DNA of 64,000 bases from NCBI GenBank assembly GCA_011009095.1, contig VTPC01008796.1:1-64000 (forward strand). Direction: 5' to 3'. The stretch comes from Ignelater luminosus. Lineage: Eukaryota > Arthropoda > Insecta > Coleoptera > Elateridae. The translations under genes were made by a program, and so were the position numbers. Shown piece after piece: positions 46,801-56,499 of the stretch (position 1 is its first letter; every line of letters starts with the position of its first letter). The notes under the pieces are model-generated. The model was not told where the DNA came from. It saw nothing but the letters and a program-made list of their open reading frames with translations, and made no database searches.

Positions 46801-49800
46801 CAGTTACTCACCAAAGTTTCAGCCATTTTGGACGCGCAGTTTTTATGTAACAGTCGTTTGAGTGAGTTGATGTGAGTTTTTTTTGTGAAAATGGACAAAA
46901 TCGAGTATCGAGCTGTCATTAAATATTTGTTTTTGAAAGGCAATACGCCTTCGCGAATAAAAGATGAGTTGGATTCTGTGTATGGGGACTCTGCACCATC
47001 ATTTACCACAGTGAAATTTTTGGCTGCTGAATTTAAACGTGGCCGTAAGAGCTTGGGAGACGATGAACGTTCGGGACGTCTAAAAACTGCAACTACCGAC
47101 GAAAACATCGCAAAAGTTCACCACATGGTGCTAGACGACCGCCGAATTAAAGTGAAAGAGATAGCAGAGGTTATGAACATGTCAAAAGAACGTATTTGTC
47201 ACATATTAAATCAACATTTAGGCATGAGAAAACTGTCCGCGCGTTGGGTGCCGCGTTTGCTCACGTTAGACCAAAAACGTGTTCGAATGAATATTTTCAA
47301 CGCTCTTTTGGCGCAGTTTAGGCAAAATAAATCCAAGTTTTGAATACACCATTATACGCCCGAAACAAAAATACAGTCCAAACAGTGGACTGCAAAGGGG
47401 GAACCGGCTCCAAAAAAAGCAAAAACTGTTTTTTCGGCTGGAAAAGTGATGGCGACTGTTTTTTGGGATAGTCATGGAGTTATTTTAATCGATTATCTTC
47501 AAAAAGAAAAATCATTACAGGAGCATACTATGCATCATTACTTGACAAGCTGAAGGCAGAACGTGCGAAAAAACGGCCACATTTGCAGAAAAAGAAAATC
47601 CTGTTTCACCAAGACAATGCACCGTCTCACACTTCAGCGGTTGCCATGGCGAAAATCCACAAATTACGGTTTGAACTGCTTGACCATCCGCCTTACTCAC
47701 CAGATTTTTGTCCCCTCATCTAAAAATTGCGCTCGGAAGACAAAGATTTTCGTCAAATGAAGAGGCAATCACCTTCGTGAACAATTATTTTGCACAGAAA
47801 AATGCCGAGTACTATTTGGACGGGTTACAAAGATGGGAGAAATGTGTAGAGTTACAAGGAGACTATGTTGAAAAATAAAAAAAGTTTTCAGAAAATCTTT
47901 GTTAGGTCGGAAACTTTTCAGACCACCCTCGTATATATCTTTCCGCTTAGAAATTACGAGGTCGTGCCGGGACTTTTTTTGTACCCTGTATATTTAAAGC
48001 ATCAAAGACGACAAAATAAGGAAGTAATTGTTAACAGTTTATCTTATCACCTGTTGAAGCATCAATAGACATGATATTAGATTTTTAACGCACTCTATAA
48101 ATTATCCTTATTGTTGATAATTACTTTCTCTTACTTTTTTTTAAATAAAATTGTTATTATTGTAGGTATACGCTACGAGTGGGTTGAACTTAAATAGAGC
48201 AAATCAAACAAGGTTATCTGATTCTTGAAATCTAAAGCTTTCTCAATACAAATACACTCATTGAATTAATATTTTGTAGATCATAAGTGCATGATGTTAA
48301 TTTTTTATTTAATAATCCACCAACGTCACAATGTTAGGCTATTTTCTAAGGAAAGTAAGAAAGATAGATTAGCGTTTAAGAGCATACGACTATCACCAAG
48401 TTCTGATATACAATTGTCTTTTTATATGTCAAAGTATCTAGATTTATCTCCAAATATAGAAGGTCTAAAATTAGAGAAGCGTATCAAAGCATATCAACCA
48501 ACAGCCTTTTTTTTATTTTACAAATTTTTTACATTACATAACATATAATTTTTTCATTATCCTGCTTTATCGCTTTCAGTATAAATTCTAAATATTTTAT
48601 CTAAAAGTTGATTTATAAACGTTTACTTCTCTTCTCTAAATTTGACTCTTTATTCATAAGCTCCTCTGATATTAGACCTTTGATATGGAAACGAAAAAGC
48701 AAAGTAAGATGAAAAGAAATTTATAAATAGTAAATTATTGCTCAAAACCTTTGAAGCTAGACTCTACCCAAAAGATCACAGAAAAAAAATATCTGCAAGT
48801 TTTTCTTCCAGCTGCTGACTACTTAATGAAGGTGCTAAGTTTTTCAATTCAGCTAAACATTTCACTACGCTTTTTCTAATTTGGCATTTAATAATTTATT
48901 TTGCACAGCATAATTTTAATGTCAAATGAAATCATCTACAATTGCACAAAAGATTTGCTTTGACAGGACTTTACAGATGTAACCGAATGTCACCTTCTGT
49001 CGTCCTCAGTATTGCCACCATAATACAAGTTACCATGTTTTTAGGGGAATACTGCAATCAACAACAGGTGGTGGATTTTTAAATAAAAAATTGTTATTAG
49101 ACTGTCAAACACAAAATTTTTAATATTTTTTGATGTTGTAATATTTGTATATTACTAATGTATTAAGTGGGGCCAAATCTTAGCTAGTCTAAATTTTATT
49201 TTAGGGACTTGCAAACAACAGGCTGATTTCTTATAACTAGAACGTATTACTGTCTAACTTCAGTGATGTTTCTAATAGCTTTAGGCTGGTTTTCACACAG
49301 TCAATGATGACGCGCTGTAATAGCAATTTGATGGTACACAGTCACAACTTCAAAATATCTTAGCTTTCTATTGGTATTTTTATCTTGACAAATTGAAAAT
49401 AATGTTGGAAGCAAAATAAGAGCCTAATCGGCATATCATTTAAAAACCTTCGCCATGAATACATAGTATAGTTTTAAATAATTGGCTGAGACAGCTACGA
49501 AAAGGGCGTGATGCAAGTGTAAAGAGCACACCAAGATTTATCAGTAACTTTTTGCTGAACACAACACTGCTGATCTTATCAAAGTAACTTAGGCAGAACA
49601 ATACATAATAGTTGACCCCCGCATTTGAAACACCTGAACTAATAGATATAACTTATGAACAAATAACATAAATACAATCGCTCTGAATGGTTTACACTGG
49701 AAAAGGATCAAAAACAGTATCAGCAGCAGCATCTAGTTAATATTAACAAAGTTTAATAAACAATTCAAAGAGTAAATAATCAAAGCAAAAACTAAAAGGT

Positions 49801-50659
49801 TACTCTATGGTAATTTTCTATACTTTGTTCTCTTTATTAGCACACCTGTTTTTTCAAAAATAAAATCTTTTTTAACCTTTGATAAGTAAATTCTATAAAA
49901 AGGAAGAATTGTTAATATCATAAGATTTCATATTATATTTTCTCATAAAACAATGATATCTCTATTAGCAATATATGTATTATGTAATTTAAATCCAGAA
50001 CCCATGAAAATTAGAATTCATCTCATTAATTGTATACACATTTAAGTAATACTTACAGGCATAAGATTGTCACCAATGAATACTTTTCCTTGAAATTTAA
50101 CACCGTCACTAGTTTGTTCAGGACAAGAAGGTGAGGTGCAAGGATTCGGAAGCACCTCAATTCCTATGTCAATAGAATTAAACAGGGTTATATAAGCCTC
50201 TTGCGATAAACTCTTGCTTTTATAAGCTAAAAATTTTAAGGTTATAATTTTAAATTAACATTTAAAAAATAATACTTACTAGGCTTTAGAGTAATGCTTA
50301 CATCGTAATAGCTTTCCATTTTTAATTTGCACGGTATGACCTTACATCCCTGTATGTCCAATTCCAGTATTTCGTAGTCAGATCCTAAATGAAATAAATT
50401 AAATCAAAGTTATCACAGTCTAGATTTAAAAAAGAAATAAATTTATGAAACAGAAATAATGATTTCCAACACGTATGTTTTATCAGTTTAGAAATTTGAT
50501 GATGTCGCATTATAATATCAATTACCTACTTGAATGAATCATAATCATAATCATAAATATAAAATACACACCACAATCACTAAAATCTATGGAATCAGCT
50601 TGAATAAACGCAAACCCAAAAATAAATATTACAAATGTATTGTAATTTGTTGATAACAT
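40794..50659 (-). CDS. NPC2/ML-domain secreted lipid-binding protein (four exons, joined)
   Basis: Exons 50572-50659, 50280-50384, 50057-50226 and 40794-40886 join in frame to a 151-residue protein, the usual size for insect NPC2-type proteins. Residues 1-21 form a signal peptide (FVIFIFGFAFIQA). Six cysteines at about 29, 43, 48, 94, 99 and 140 match the three-disulphide pattern of NPC2 (29-140, 43-48, 94-99). FSDCG at the start, IQGCKVIPC, the glycine/proline-rich GDNLMPTIGMLWW and the final AVCIKTKVEV strand all fit the ML beta-sandwich that binds sterols or other lipids. Insects have several paralogues used in sterol handling, immunity or chemosensing; which one this is cannot be told. 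Confidence 0.88.
40887..43135. other. Last intron of ML-domain gene, 3' part
   Basis: No gene was recognised. A short TATACAGG...CCCTGTATA unit (42961-43047) looks like an 87-bp relic of an element with inverted ends. The rest is AT-rich. Confidence 0.45.
43136..43310. mobile_element. Harbinger-like MITE, about 170 bp
   Basis: The ends AGTCCGGTTGCACAAA and (reverse complement) GGCCGGGTTGCATAAA are inverted repeats of the type seen in PIF/Harbinger MITEs. A TTA lies directly outside each end (43136-43138 and 43304-43306), matching the 3-bp duplication of that superfamily. The interior is itself repetitive, with many TTGATTAA/GATCAA units that allow further hairpins. Confidence 0.65.
44053..44257. 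repeat. Inverted repeat, 35-bp arms
   Basis: 44053-44087 (AAAAACGCTATGGCCAAGGA onward) is the reverse complement of 44223-44257 with one mismatch. The arms enclose 135 bp. A TACAGTGTCATTCAAAA at about 43908 may be the outer end of a larger mariner-type relic. Confidence 0.7.
45001..45115. repeat. Diverged tandem repeat, about 51-bp unit
   Basis: Two full units starting AGAGTCCCTTTGTAA and AGAGTCACTTTGTAA, about 51 bp apart, followed by a partial third (AAGGTTACTTTA). Confidence 0.5.
46712..47931 (+). mobile_element. mariner element, 1.22 kb
   Basis: The ends CGAGGGTGGTCTGAAAAGTT and its reverse complement at 47931 are inverted repeats of about 28 bp, flanked by TA at 46710-46711 and 47932-47933. 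The length is typical for mariner. It encodes a defective transposase and sits inside the older element 46224-47988. Confidence 0.9.
46891..47876 (+). pseudogene. mariner transposase pseudogene
   Basis: The true ATG is at 46891 (MDKIEYRAVIKYLFLKG). The N-terminal helix-turn-helix pair and the linker (GRLKTATTDENI, ICHILNQHLGMRKL) are intact to a TGA at 47341-47343, where a short deletion has removed the block carrying the first catalytic Asp (the family has a DETW motif before IHHYTPE). Beyond it IHHYTPETK, TVFWDSHGVILIDYLQK, ILFHQDNAPSHTS (second Asp) and LLDHPPYSPDF (third Asp) can be read across two frame changes. A second deletion after SPDF removes the usual LAPSDFFLF region. It cannot encode an active enzyme. 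Confidence 0.88.
47989..50056. other. Last intron of ML-domain gene, 5' part
   Basis: AT-rich with no recognised repeat. An 85-codon open frame at 48291-48548 is without homology and is probably chance. Confidence 0.45.
50057..50226 (-). CDS. ML-domain gene exon 3
   Basis: Acceptor AATTTTTAG, donor CCT|GTAAGT. 170 nt encode YKSKSLSQEAYITLFNSIDI, the cysteine pair PNPCTSPSCPE (C94, C99) and VFIGDNLMP. It ends in phase 0, as does the start of the distant exon 4. Confidence 0.85.
50280..50384 (-). CDS. ML-domain gene exon 2
   Basis: Acceptor CATTTAG, donor A|GTAAGT. 105 nt encode SDYEILELDIQGCKVIPCKL then KMESYYDVSITLKP, with the close cysteine pair (C43, C48) of the family. The intron to exon 3 is only 53 nt. 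Confidence 0.85.
50572..50659 (-). CDS. ML-domain gene exon 1: signal peptide
   Basis: ATG at 50659-50657; 29 codons plus one base up to the donor G|GTGTGT. It encodes MLSTNYNTFVIFIFGFAFIQ, then ADSIDFSDC. The split glycine codon (G + GA) completes in exon 2. The start is the first ATG after a TATA-like box about 115 bp upstream. Confidence 0.85.
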
Positions 50660-50744
50660 GACTTCTAATGTGTTGCGAATATGAAACAAAAAAAAACCAC
50701 CTGGACGTGTTGCACGTCACAATGAGAAAATCACAATAACCTTT

Positions 50745-50785
50745 ACACAGCTTACCAGTAGATAATTCTACTTTTATATACGCTT
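50745..50785 (-). promoter_or_regulatory. TATA-type promoter of the ML-domain gene
   Basis: On the minus strand 50782-50771 reads CGTATATAAAAG, a strong TATA box. About 30 bases downstream lies TCTACTGG, a possible initiator, giving a 5' UTR of roughly 85-100 nt before the ATG at 50659. A focused TATA promoter fits a strongly expressed secreted protein. Confidence 0.6.
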
Positions 50786-52089
50786 TTTAACAGATTTACA
50801 ATCTGAAAAACAAAATCTAATCAATAAGTACTACAGACTTCCCACGACCTACATTGACGAGTTAAATATTTGTACATTCAATTAGATAAACAATAACTAT
50901 TTTGTGTTAAACGCTATTCTAATTCTTAAACATTATTGTTTACATTTTGATGACAAACATTACCTTTACTAGTGCAAAATAATTTTTTGCAAATTAAACT
51001 ACTTTTATCGCGGTTAAATAAACATTATCTAATAGTTTTGTTACTTTTAAAAGCGTCAAAAGTGGCTCATTTGTTTTCAGACTATGAGTAAACATTATTA
51101 ATCTTCAGTTGTCACAAAAACAAATCCGTATTGGTATTTTTGATAAAAGCATATTAAAAGGTTGCAAATAATTTATCAAGTATTTCTGCTATTTGGTCTG
51201 TAGGGCTCCACACTTTGCAACATTCATTAAAAGTCAGGATTATTGAAGAACATTTACGTTTAGGAATGTGACGTCATGTCCTAGAACTTCATGGAGAAAA
51301 AATTCTGCCAGTTGTTTGTTAATCCCTTTCAAAAACTTTAATATTTCCTTAGAGATATTTTAAACGTTTACACATTGTAAATTTTCATATAAAAAAGCAT
51401 CGCTTTAGATAATGAAGCAATTCTCTTTAAGATACAGCAATGTTTCTTTGAATAAATATTAAAGGTAAAGATTTTTGCTTTTGTCTAATTCCTTTTAAAA
51501 AATCTAACACAAGATTTCTGTTGCAGATTTTTAAAACATCATTATTATTTCTTTTTCTACGAAAACTACAGAATCCCGCTCTTTACATGCACTGGTAACA
51601 TAAAAAGCTTGTCAGCATTTTTCAGGTTCTCTTAGTCTTTGAATCTCAGCCAAGCATCAATTCACATCACTTGACCAGTACAGTTCTTTGCGGTTCCACG
51701 ACAGTTGTGACAACTTGTTAACCTGTTTATAAAGTGCTAATAAATAACCTTAATAATTTTATTTATTTATTTATTATCATAAGCAACGGTACTAACATTA
51801 TCATCTTAACAGTGATATATCATATGAAACATTTGTAACCATTCTACAGGTTTAAGACTTCCCATGTAAAATTTAAAAATATTTAATCCGGTTCACGTGC
51901 GTTTACATCTTTAAAGCTCATGAAATGATACTATCTAGAACTACTACACGAACACCTATTTTGATGAACCTGCCGTTTTATTAACACGGTATAACTAGAA
52001 AATTTCATTTTTAGTTAACATGGTTAGTCAATTTTCAAAAAGTCCAAACGCATGTTTTATTATAATGTTTGTGAAAACACTTGAGGCTA
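50786..52089. other. Intergenic sequence upstream of the ML-domain gene
   Basis: AT-rich sequence with a TTTA run at about 51757-51778. Regulatory sites for the ML-domain gene may lie here, but none can be named. Confidence 0.4.
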
Positions 52090-53018
52090 GACGTAACGTT
52101 ATTTTTTGTGCAAAAACGTAACATTTTACAGAAAAAGAACATTATAAACGTAATGAAAAAAAAACGCAAAAAGAATTAGTCCAGTCAATGAATGCCCAAA
52201 AGTGGATTGTAGAGGACATGGAAAGGGGGAGAATTTTTCTCTTGAAGGGGACACTTCTCACTATACGACGCAACACTTCCGAGTTATAAGCGAAAAACCG
52301 ACAAAAGGGTCCTTCCCCCCCCCCTAAAGCGGCAGGGCTAGGGGCAGGGACTTTTAGTATCTTTGCCTGCTTACTACCCGCAACATATTTTTCAAGAGAA
52401 GAATTCTTCTACAACCCCCTTTTGGGCATTCATTGACTTTTCTTGGGAAATCACGAAATGTATCCAAAAACTTCAAATTGCTGTAACCTCTGACCTGTAG
52501 AAGATAAATTAGTAACTATTACATATTTCTAAAGGGAACTAAATGTTCTACAACTTTTTGTCTAACGACTGTTCTGTAAATCATAAGGCTGAGGAGTTAG
52601 AAGGACAAGTTTGACGAAAAATGTGAAGCAAAAAAAAGTTTTTCGAAAATTATCGATCTTCGCTAGCGAATATCTCGGAAACTATAACACATAGAAAGAA
52701 AATGAATTAAGACAGTCTTATAGGAAATTTAATTATCTTTTATTTTGTATTTTATTTATTTTTATTGAACGACGCACCGTTTCCGAGTTATAAGCAAGAA
52801 ACCGAAAAGAGGGACCTTTCTACCCCCCTTCCCCCCTGAAGCGGCAGGGTTAGGGGCGGGGACTTTTAGTATCTTTGTCTCCTAACTACCCCCAACACAT
52901 TTTTCAAGAAAAAAATTCTCCCCCTTTCCATGTCTTCTATAACCCCTTCGTTGACTGGACTAAATTTATAGCATTACAAATATAAATCTTCCAAAAAACG
53001 TCAAAAATAACGTTACGT
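52090..53018. mobile_element. Composite inverted-repeat element with duplicated interior
   Basis: The ends GACGTAACGTTATTTTT (left) and its reverse complement (right) are inverted. The next blocks pair too: TTAGTCCAGTCAA and GACATGGAAAGGGGGAGAAT on the left with their inverses at about 52917-52970. Inside, a block containing TCCGAGTTATAAGC, a C-run, GCGGCAGGG and GACTTTTAGTATCTTTG occurs twice in direct orientation (about 52270-52380 and 52775-52885). A third, inverted part of the left end reappears at 52388-52440. There is no coding capacity. Confidence 0.75.
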
Positions 53019-53900
53019 CCAACCGTACATGTTTTTCTCAAATATTTTATTAACTGCATTGCAAACAAAAATTATACGTAATCTCTGTCTTACACGGGAA
53101 AGGTTTAATTTTATGTTTATAAAGTATAGAGATCTTAAGATACACAAACTTTACAAATTAATAAGTAAAAAAAGTTAAATAAATTGTTCAAGTGTCAGTT
53201 TCCCGTGTTGTAATATCATTCTGATCTTTTCAAGTTTTGATTTACTTCAAAGATAAAAAAAACAGAATTCTTAGAACAATAGTTTTTGCGCAATGGAGTG
53301 TGTTTAGGTTTATTTTATTTTCGCAGACCATGCATTTTATCTAAATCCTATTATTAAAATCAAATTTACTAAAAACAGCTACTGCCAGTCATTTCTTCAT
53401 ATTGAAATAGCTTCTAAATCTAAATCTATATTTATTTTTACCGTTTCGAATGTCGAAATAGTGACAGGTACCTTAGATAAATGTGTTATCAATAACGCAT
53501 ATAGCTATTTTCTGCTTTATTAATCAAAATGATTTATGATCATTATCCTAAAAATATAAAAAGTTTAACATAGTGCTTACTGCTTCAGATAAAAATTAAA
53601 TCATTTTTTGTTTCCAAAGTCCATAGGAGCGGATACAAAATACAATATTAAAGACATTAAGGTATCTTTATTAAATTTTAAGCAAAAAAACACCAATGAT
53701 AATAACATTGATATTACTTCGGAAAGACGTATTACATATACTATGTTTACTCCGATACCGATTGGTGAGTTTCTTTATGTCTGATGAAAGTGATATTAAA
53801 TTTTATTTTCCATGTTTGCCTTGTTTTAAATCAAAACATGACAGACGTGATGCCGGTAGCAGTTTGTGTATGATGAGCCTTCTACATTAAACTTTCAAGA
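53019..53900. other. Intergenic sequence, nothing recognised
   Basis: AT-rich sequence before the second transposase relic. Confidence 0.45.
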
Positions 53901-55255
53901 AGATATTAACAGTAAAAACGATACTAATGATTTATTTAGATGGGAGCGATATTCAAAACTCAACTTATAGTCCCGATTATAAAAGCTAAGAGAATTAAGA
54001 TTCATCTAAAAATGTTCTAAGCTCTTGTTCAACGTTAGTATCAACTGCTAATCCACATGACAAGAAAGGCTGCTGAAGAAGATCGGGAAGGGGAGAAACA
54101 TTAATGTTCGTGGTATTACAGAAAACGCAAGAAAACTCTCGTAAAAGAATAAGAGATTCTTCCACGTGGAAAAGAATATTCAGAAAAAACTGAGGATGTA
54201 GGGCAAGGAATATTTAACACAAAACGAAAGCTTAAACGTAGACGTAACGTCAGAGATATTGATTGTGTCATTATAAGTGCACACAGTTCTTTTCCAGAAA
54301 ACAGCGACAATAAATGTTTAAAGATTTTCTGCAGTTGGAAACGCAACAGTTGCGATGGAAGTTTATATAGAAACAAGTTTCCCGTATTCCTAAAAAACGG
54401 AGTTACAGTGAAAATGTTAATCGGAGAACTTATACCTACGTTTACAATTTAATTTCAAATAACACATCACGTCAAGTTTGTCAGAAATTCTTTTTAGCAA
54501 CTCTTGATATCTCAATTAAAACATTATTGTCAAAGTACTTCAAAAAGAAAGGACTTTCTGAGACGCTGCTCTACAGTGATTATAAGGCGTACTGTCAGGA
54601 GTTCTTCACAACCGAATTCAGTTATGGATTTCATCGTTCAAAAAAAGATCAACGTGACTTTTGTACGAAGTATCTACTTTAAATGAAGAATTTAAAATCA
54701 CTTTGCAAGAAGATTATGATTTACATCTGCTGAGAAAACAAAAATCAAGGGATCACAAAAAAAAGTTCTAAAGAAAGAGCAAAATTTAAACAGTAGAATT
54801 ACTTGTTTCTCTACGGATATGGAGAAGATTCTTATTACACCTTTTTTGAAAGTAGGAAATTATATTTTTCTCAAAAGCTTAAAACTCAAAACTTTTCACT
54901 CTACAATTTATAATTTAGCGAATTCCAAAGCAGTCAACTATATGTGGCACGAAGGTGTAGAAAAAAAAAGATCGTCAGAAACTGCAACTTGTTTGTGGAA
55001 GTGTTTAACAGAACTTAACTCTGAAATACAAGAGGTTACATTTTACTCAAATACTGCAGCCGAGCAAAATCGAAACTGCATCAATGCAGCAATGTTTTTA
55101 AGAGCAGCTTCATTACTTTCAGTTGAGATTATCAACCAAAAATTAATGGAGTCTGGACATCCTAAAATCGAATGTGACAGCGTAGATTCCGCCATTAAAA
55201 CCAGAATCTTGGTACATTGTAACACGTACTGCCAAAACAAAAGAACAATTGTATA
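53900..55255 (+). pseudogene. Second, older relic of the unplaced DDE transposase family
   Basis: Frames broken by many stops give, in order: FPENSDNKCLKIF (about 54292), RRTYTYVYNLISNN with VCQKFFLATLDISIKTLL (54420-54540), FHRSKKDQRDFCTKY (about 54630, a decayed version of the CDxC block) and a last frame (54819-55254) containing FYSNTAAEQNRN (about 55040) and ESGHPKIECDSVDSAIK (about 55150). The last two line up with FSDGCNYQNR and ENGHTQMECDSMHSTIE of the element at 3.2-7.1 kb. The second acidic residue has become Asn (YSN for FSD), so it is dead. No terminal repeats were found. Start is approximate. Confidence 0.65.
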
Positions 55256-56387
55256 GGGTGGTAGAACTGAATTATACTGATTTTATGAATTTTAAAAAAT
55301 GTCTACAGTTATAAAGAATAAAAATAAAGCTTGTAAAGTAACCTCACGTTACAGCTACTTATATTGAAGACCCACTTACGGTCTGTCCAACTAACTACAG
55401 TCGGGGCCTTGGATCGTGGGCGAATGATGGGGGCAGATCAAATAAGCAGACAACACAATAAATTTAAACAATTCTATTGATGTCAAGACAAATTAATGCA
55501 AATACAAATAGCGTATAATATATTACCAAAAAAATTATCAAAACATATTATAAAATTATTTAGTACATAATCTACAATTAGGAACTTGAAATAAACACTA
55601 CTTAATAGCAAATCTAAGCCTAAATAAAAAACTAGCAAATGAAAGGGCGCCAAGTATTAAGTAATTTAATACTATTGAAAAAAATTAATAAAAATGATAC
55701 TTTAACTTCATGAAAAAATTGTAGCATAATAAAATTTGAAATACTATTTAATCTAATTAAAGTTTATAAGCATTTAATAAATTTTAAATTCTCAAAACAT
55801 TACAGACGTTTATTGCAATTACAAAAAAATATAGGCGACAGGAACACAATATCAAAACAAAAAGATAATAGACTTACTTGAACATGAAGATTCAGCTGAT
55901 ATAGCGCTATGTCAGACCGAAAAAAAATATTGCTTCTTCATAACCTAGAAAAGAATTCAAAACACAAAACTATTCTTATATTTTGTGACCCATCACTTTT
56001 GAAATCATTAAAACAACAAATTTTATTTAAAGTTACTACTAAAAATATAAAAGAATCTTTTCATGAAATGAATTTTTTGAAACATTAAAAGAATTAACTC
56101 TAAACTTTTCAGAGCGCCGGAATAAATCGTAAAGCAAAAAAATTAAATAAAATAATTAAAGTGAAACAGTTTAACAAAACAAATGAAAAGTTGTTTACAA
56201 AGTAATTTCCTAAACTACAGGTAACTCATTCATAATTGTTAAATTTTCCTGAAGAAAGAAATTACAGAGATACAAAGTTAACGGTCTCGCACTACACGAT
56301 AAGATGGGCAGCCGTTTCCACGGTCCGAGGAAGAAACCCCAAGAGCGCTGACATCTACTGTAAGCTGGTCCTCTTAAGAAAGCTACC
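55256..56387. other. Intergenic AT-rich sequence
   Basis: No gene or repeat was recognised. The part 55370-55450 is less AT-rich but gives no match. Confidence 0.45.
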
Positions 56388-56492
56388 GGTTCTCCCCAAA
56401 GAACTGCAGGCTCTCCCAAAAAAAACTGAGAGCTCTCCTAAAGAAAACTGCGGGCTCTCCCAAAAAACTGCGACCTCTCCCAAAGAAGCTTC
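56388..56492. repeat. Minisatellite, five units of about 21 bp
   Basis: Units of 20-22 bp with consensus GGCTCTCCCAAAGAAACTGC begin at 56388, 56409, 56430, 56452 and 56472. They lie in an 87-codon open frame (56236-56499), giving a repeated LPKK/SPKE peptide, but there is no other sign that it is translated. Confidence 0.75.
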
Positions 56493-56499
56493 AGTGTAA

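Larger units (their letters stand above)
46224..47988. mobile_element. TA-flanked inverted-repeat element interrupted by a mariner
   Basis: The left end (46224 onward, CAGGGTCAGAAAAAGTCCCG) and the reverse complement of the right end (to 47988) match over about 50 bp, including TAATTTCTAAGC. TA flanks both ends. Removing the inner mariner leaves about 545 bp of AT-rich, non-coding sequence, so this is a non-autonomous Tc1/mariner-type element. Confidence 0.7.

Noticed and set aside
46773..47108. Minus-strand frame across the mariner transposase start
   Set aside because: Antisense shadow of the transposase.
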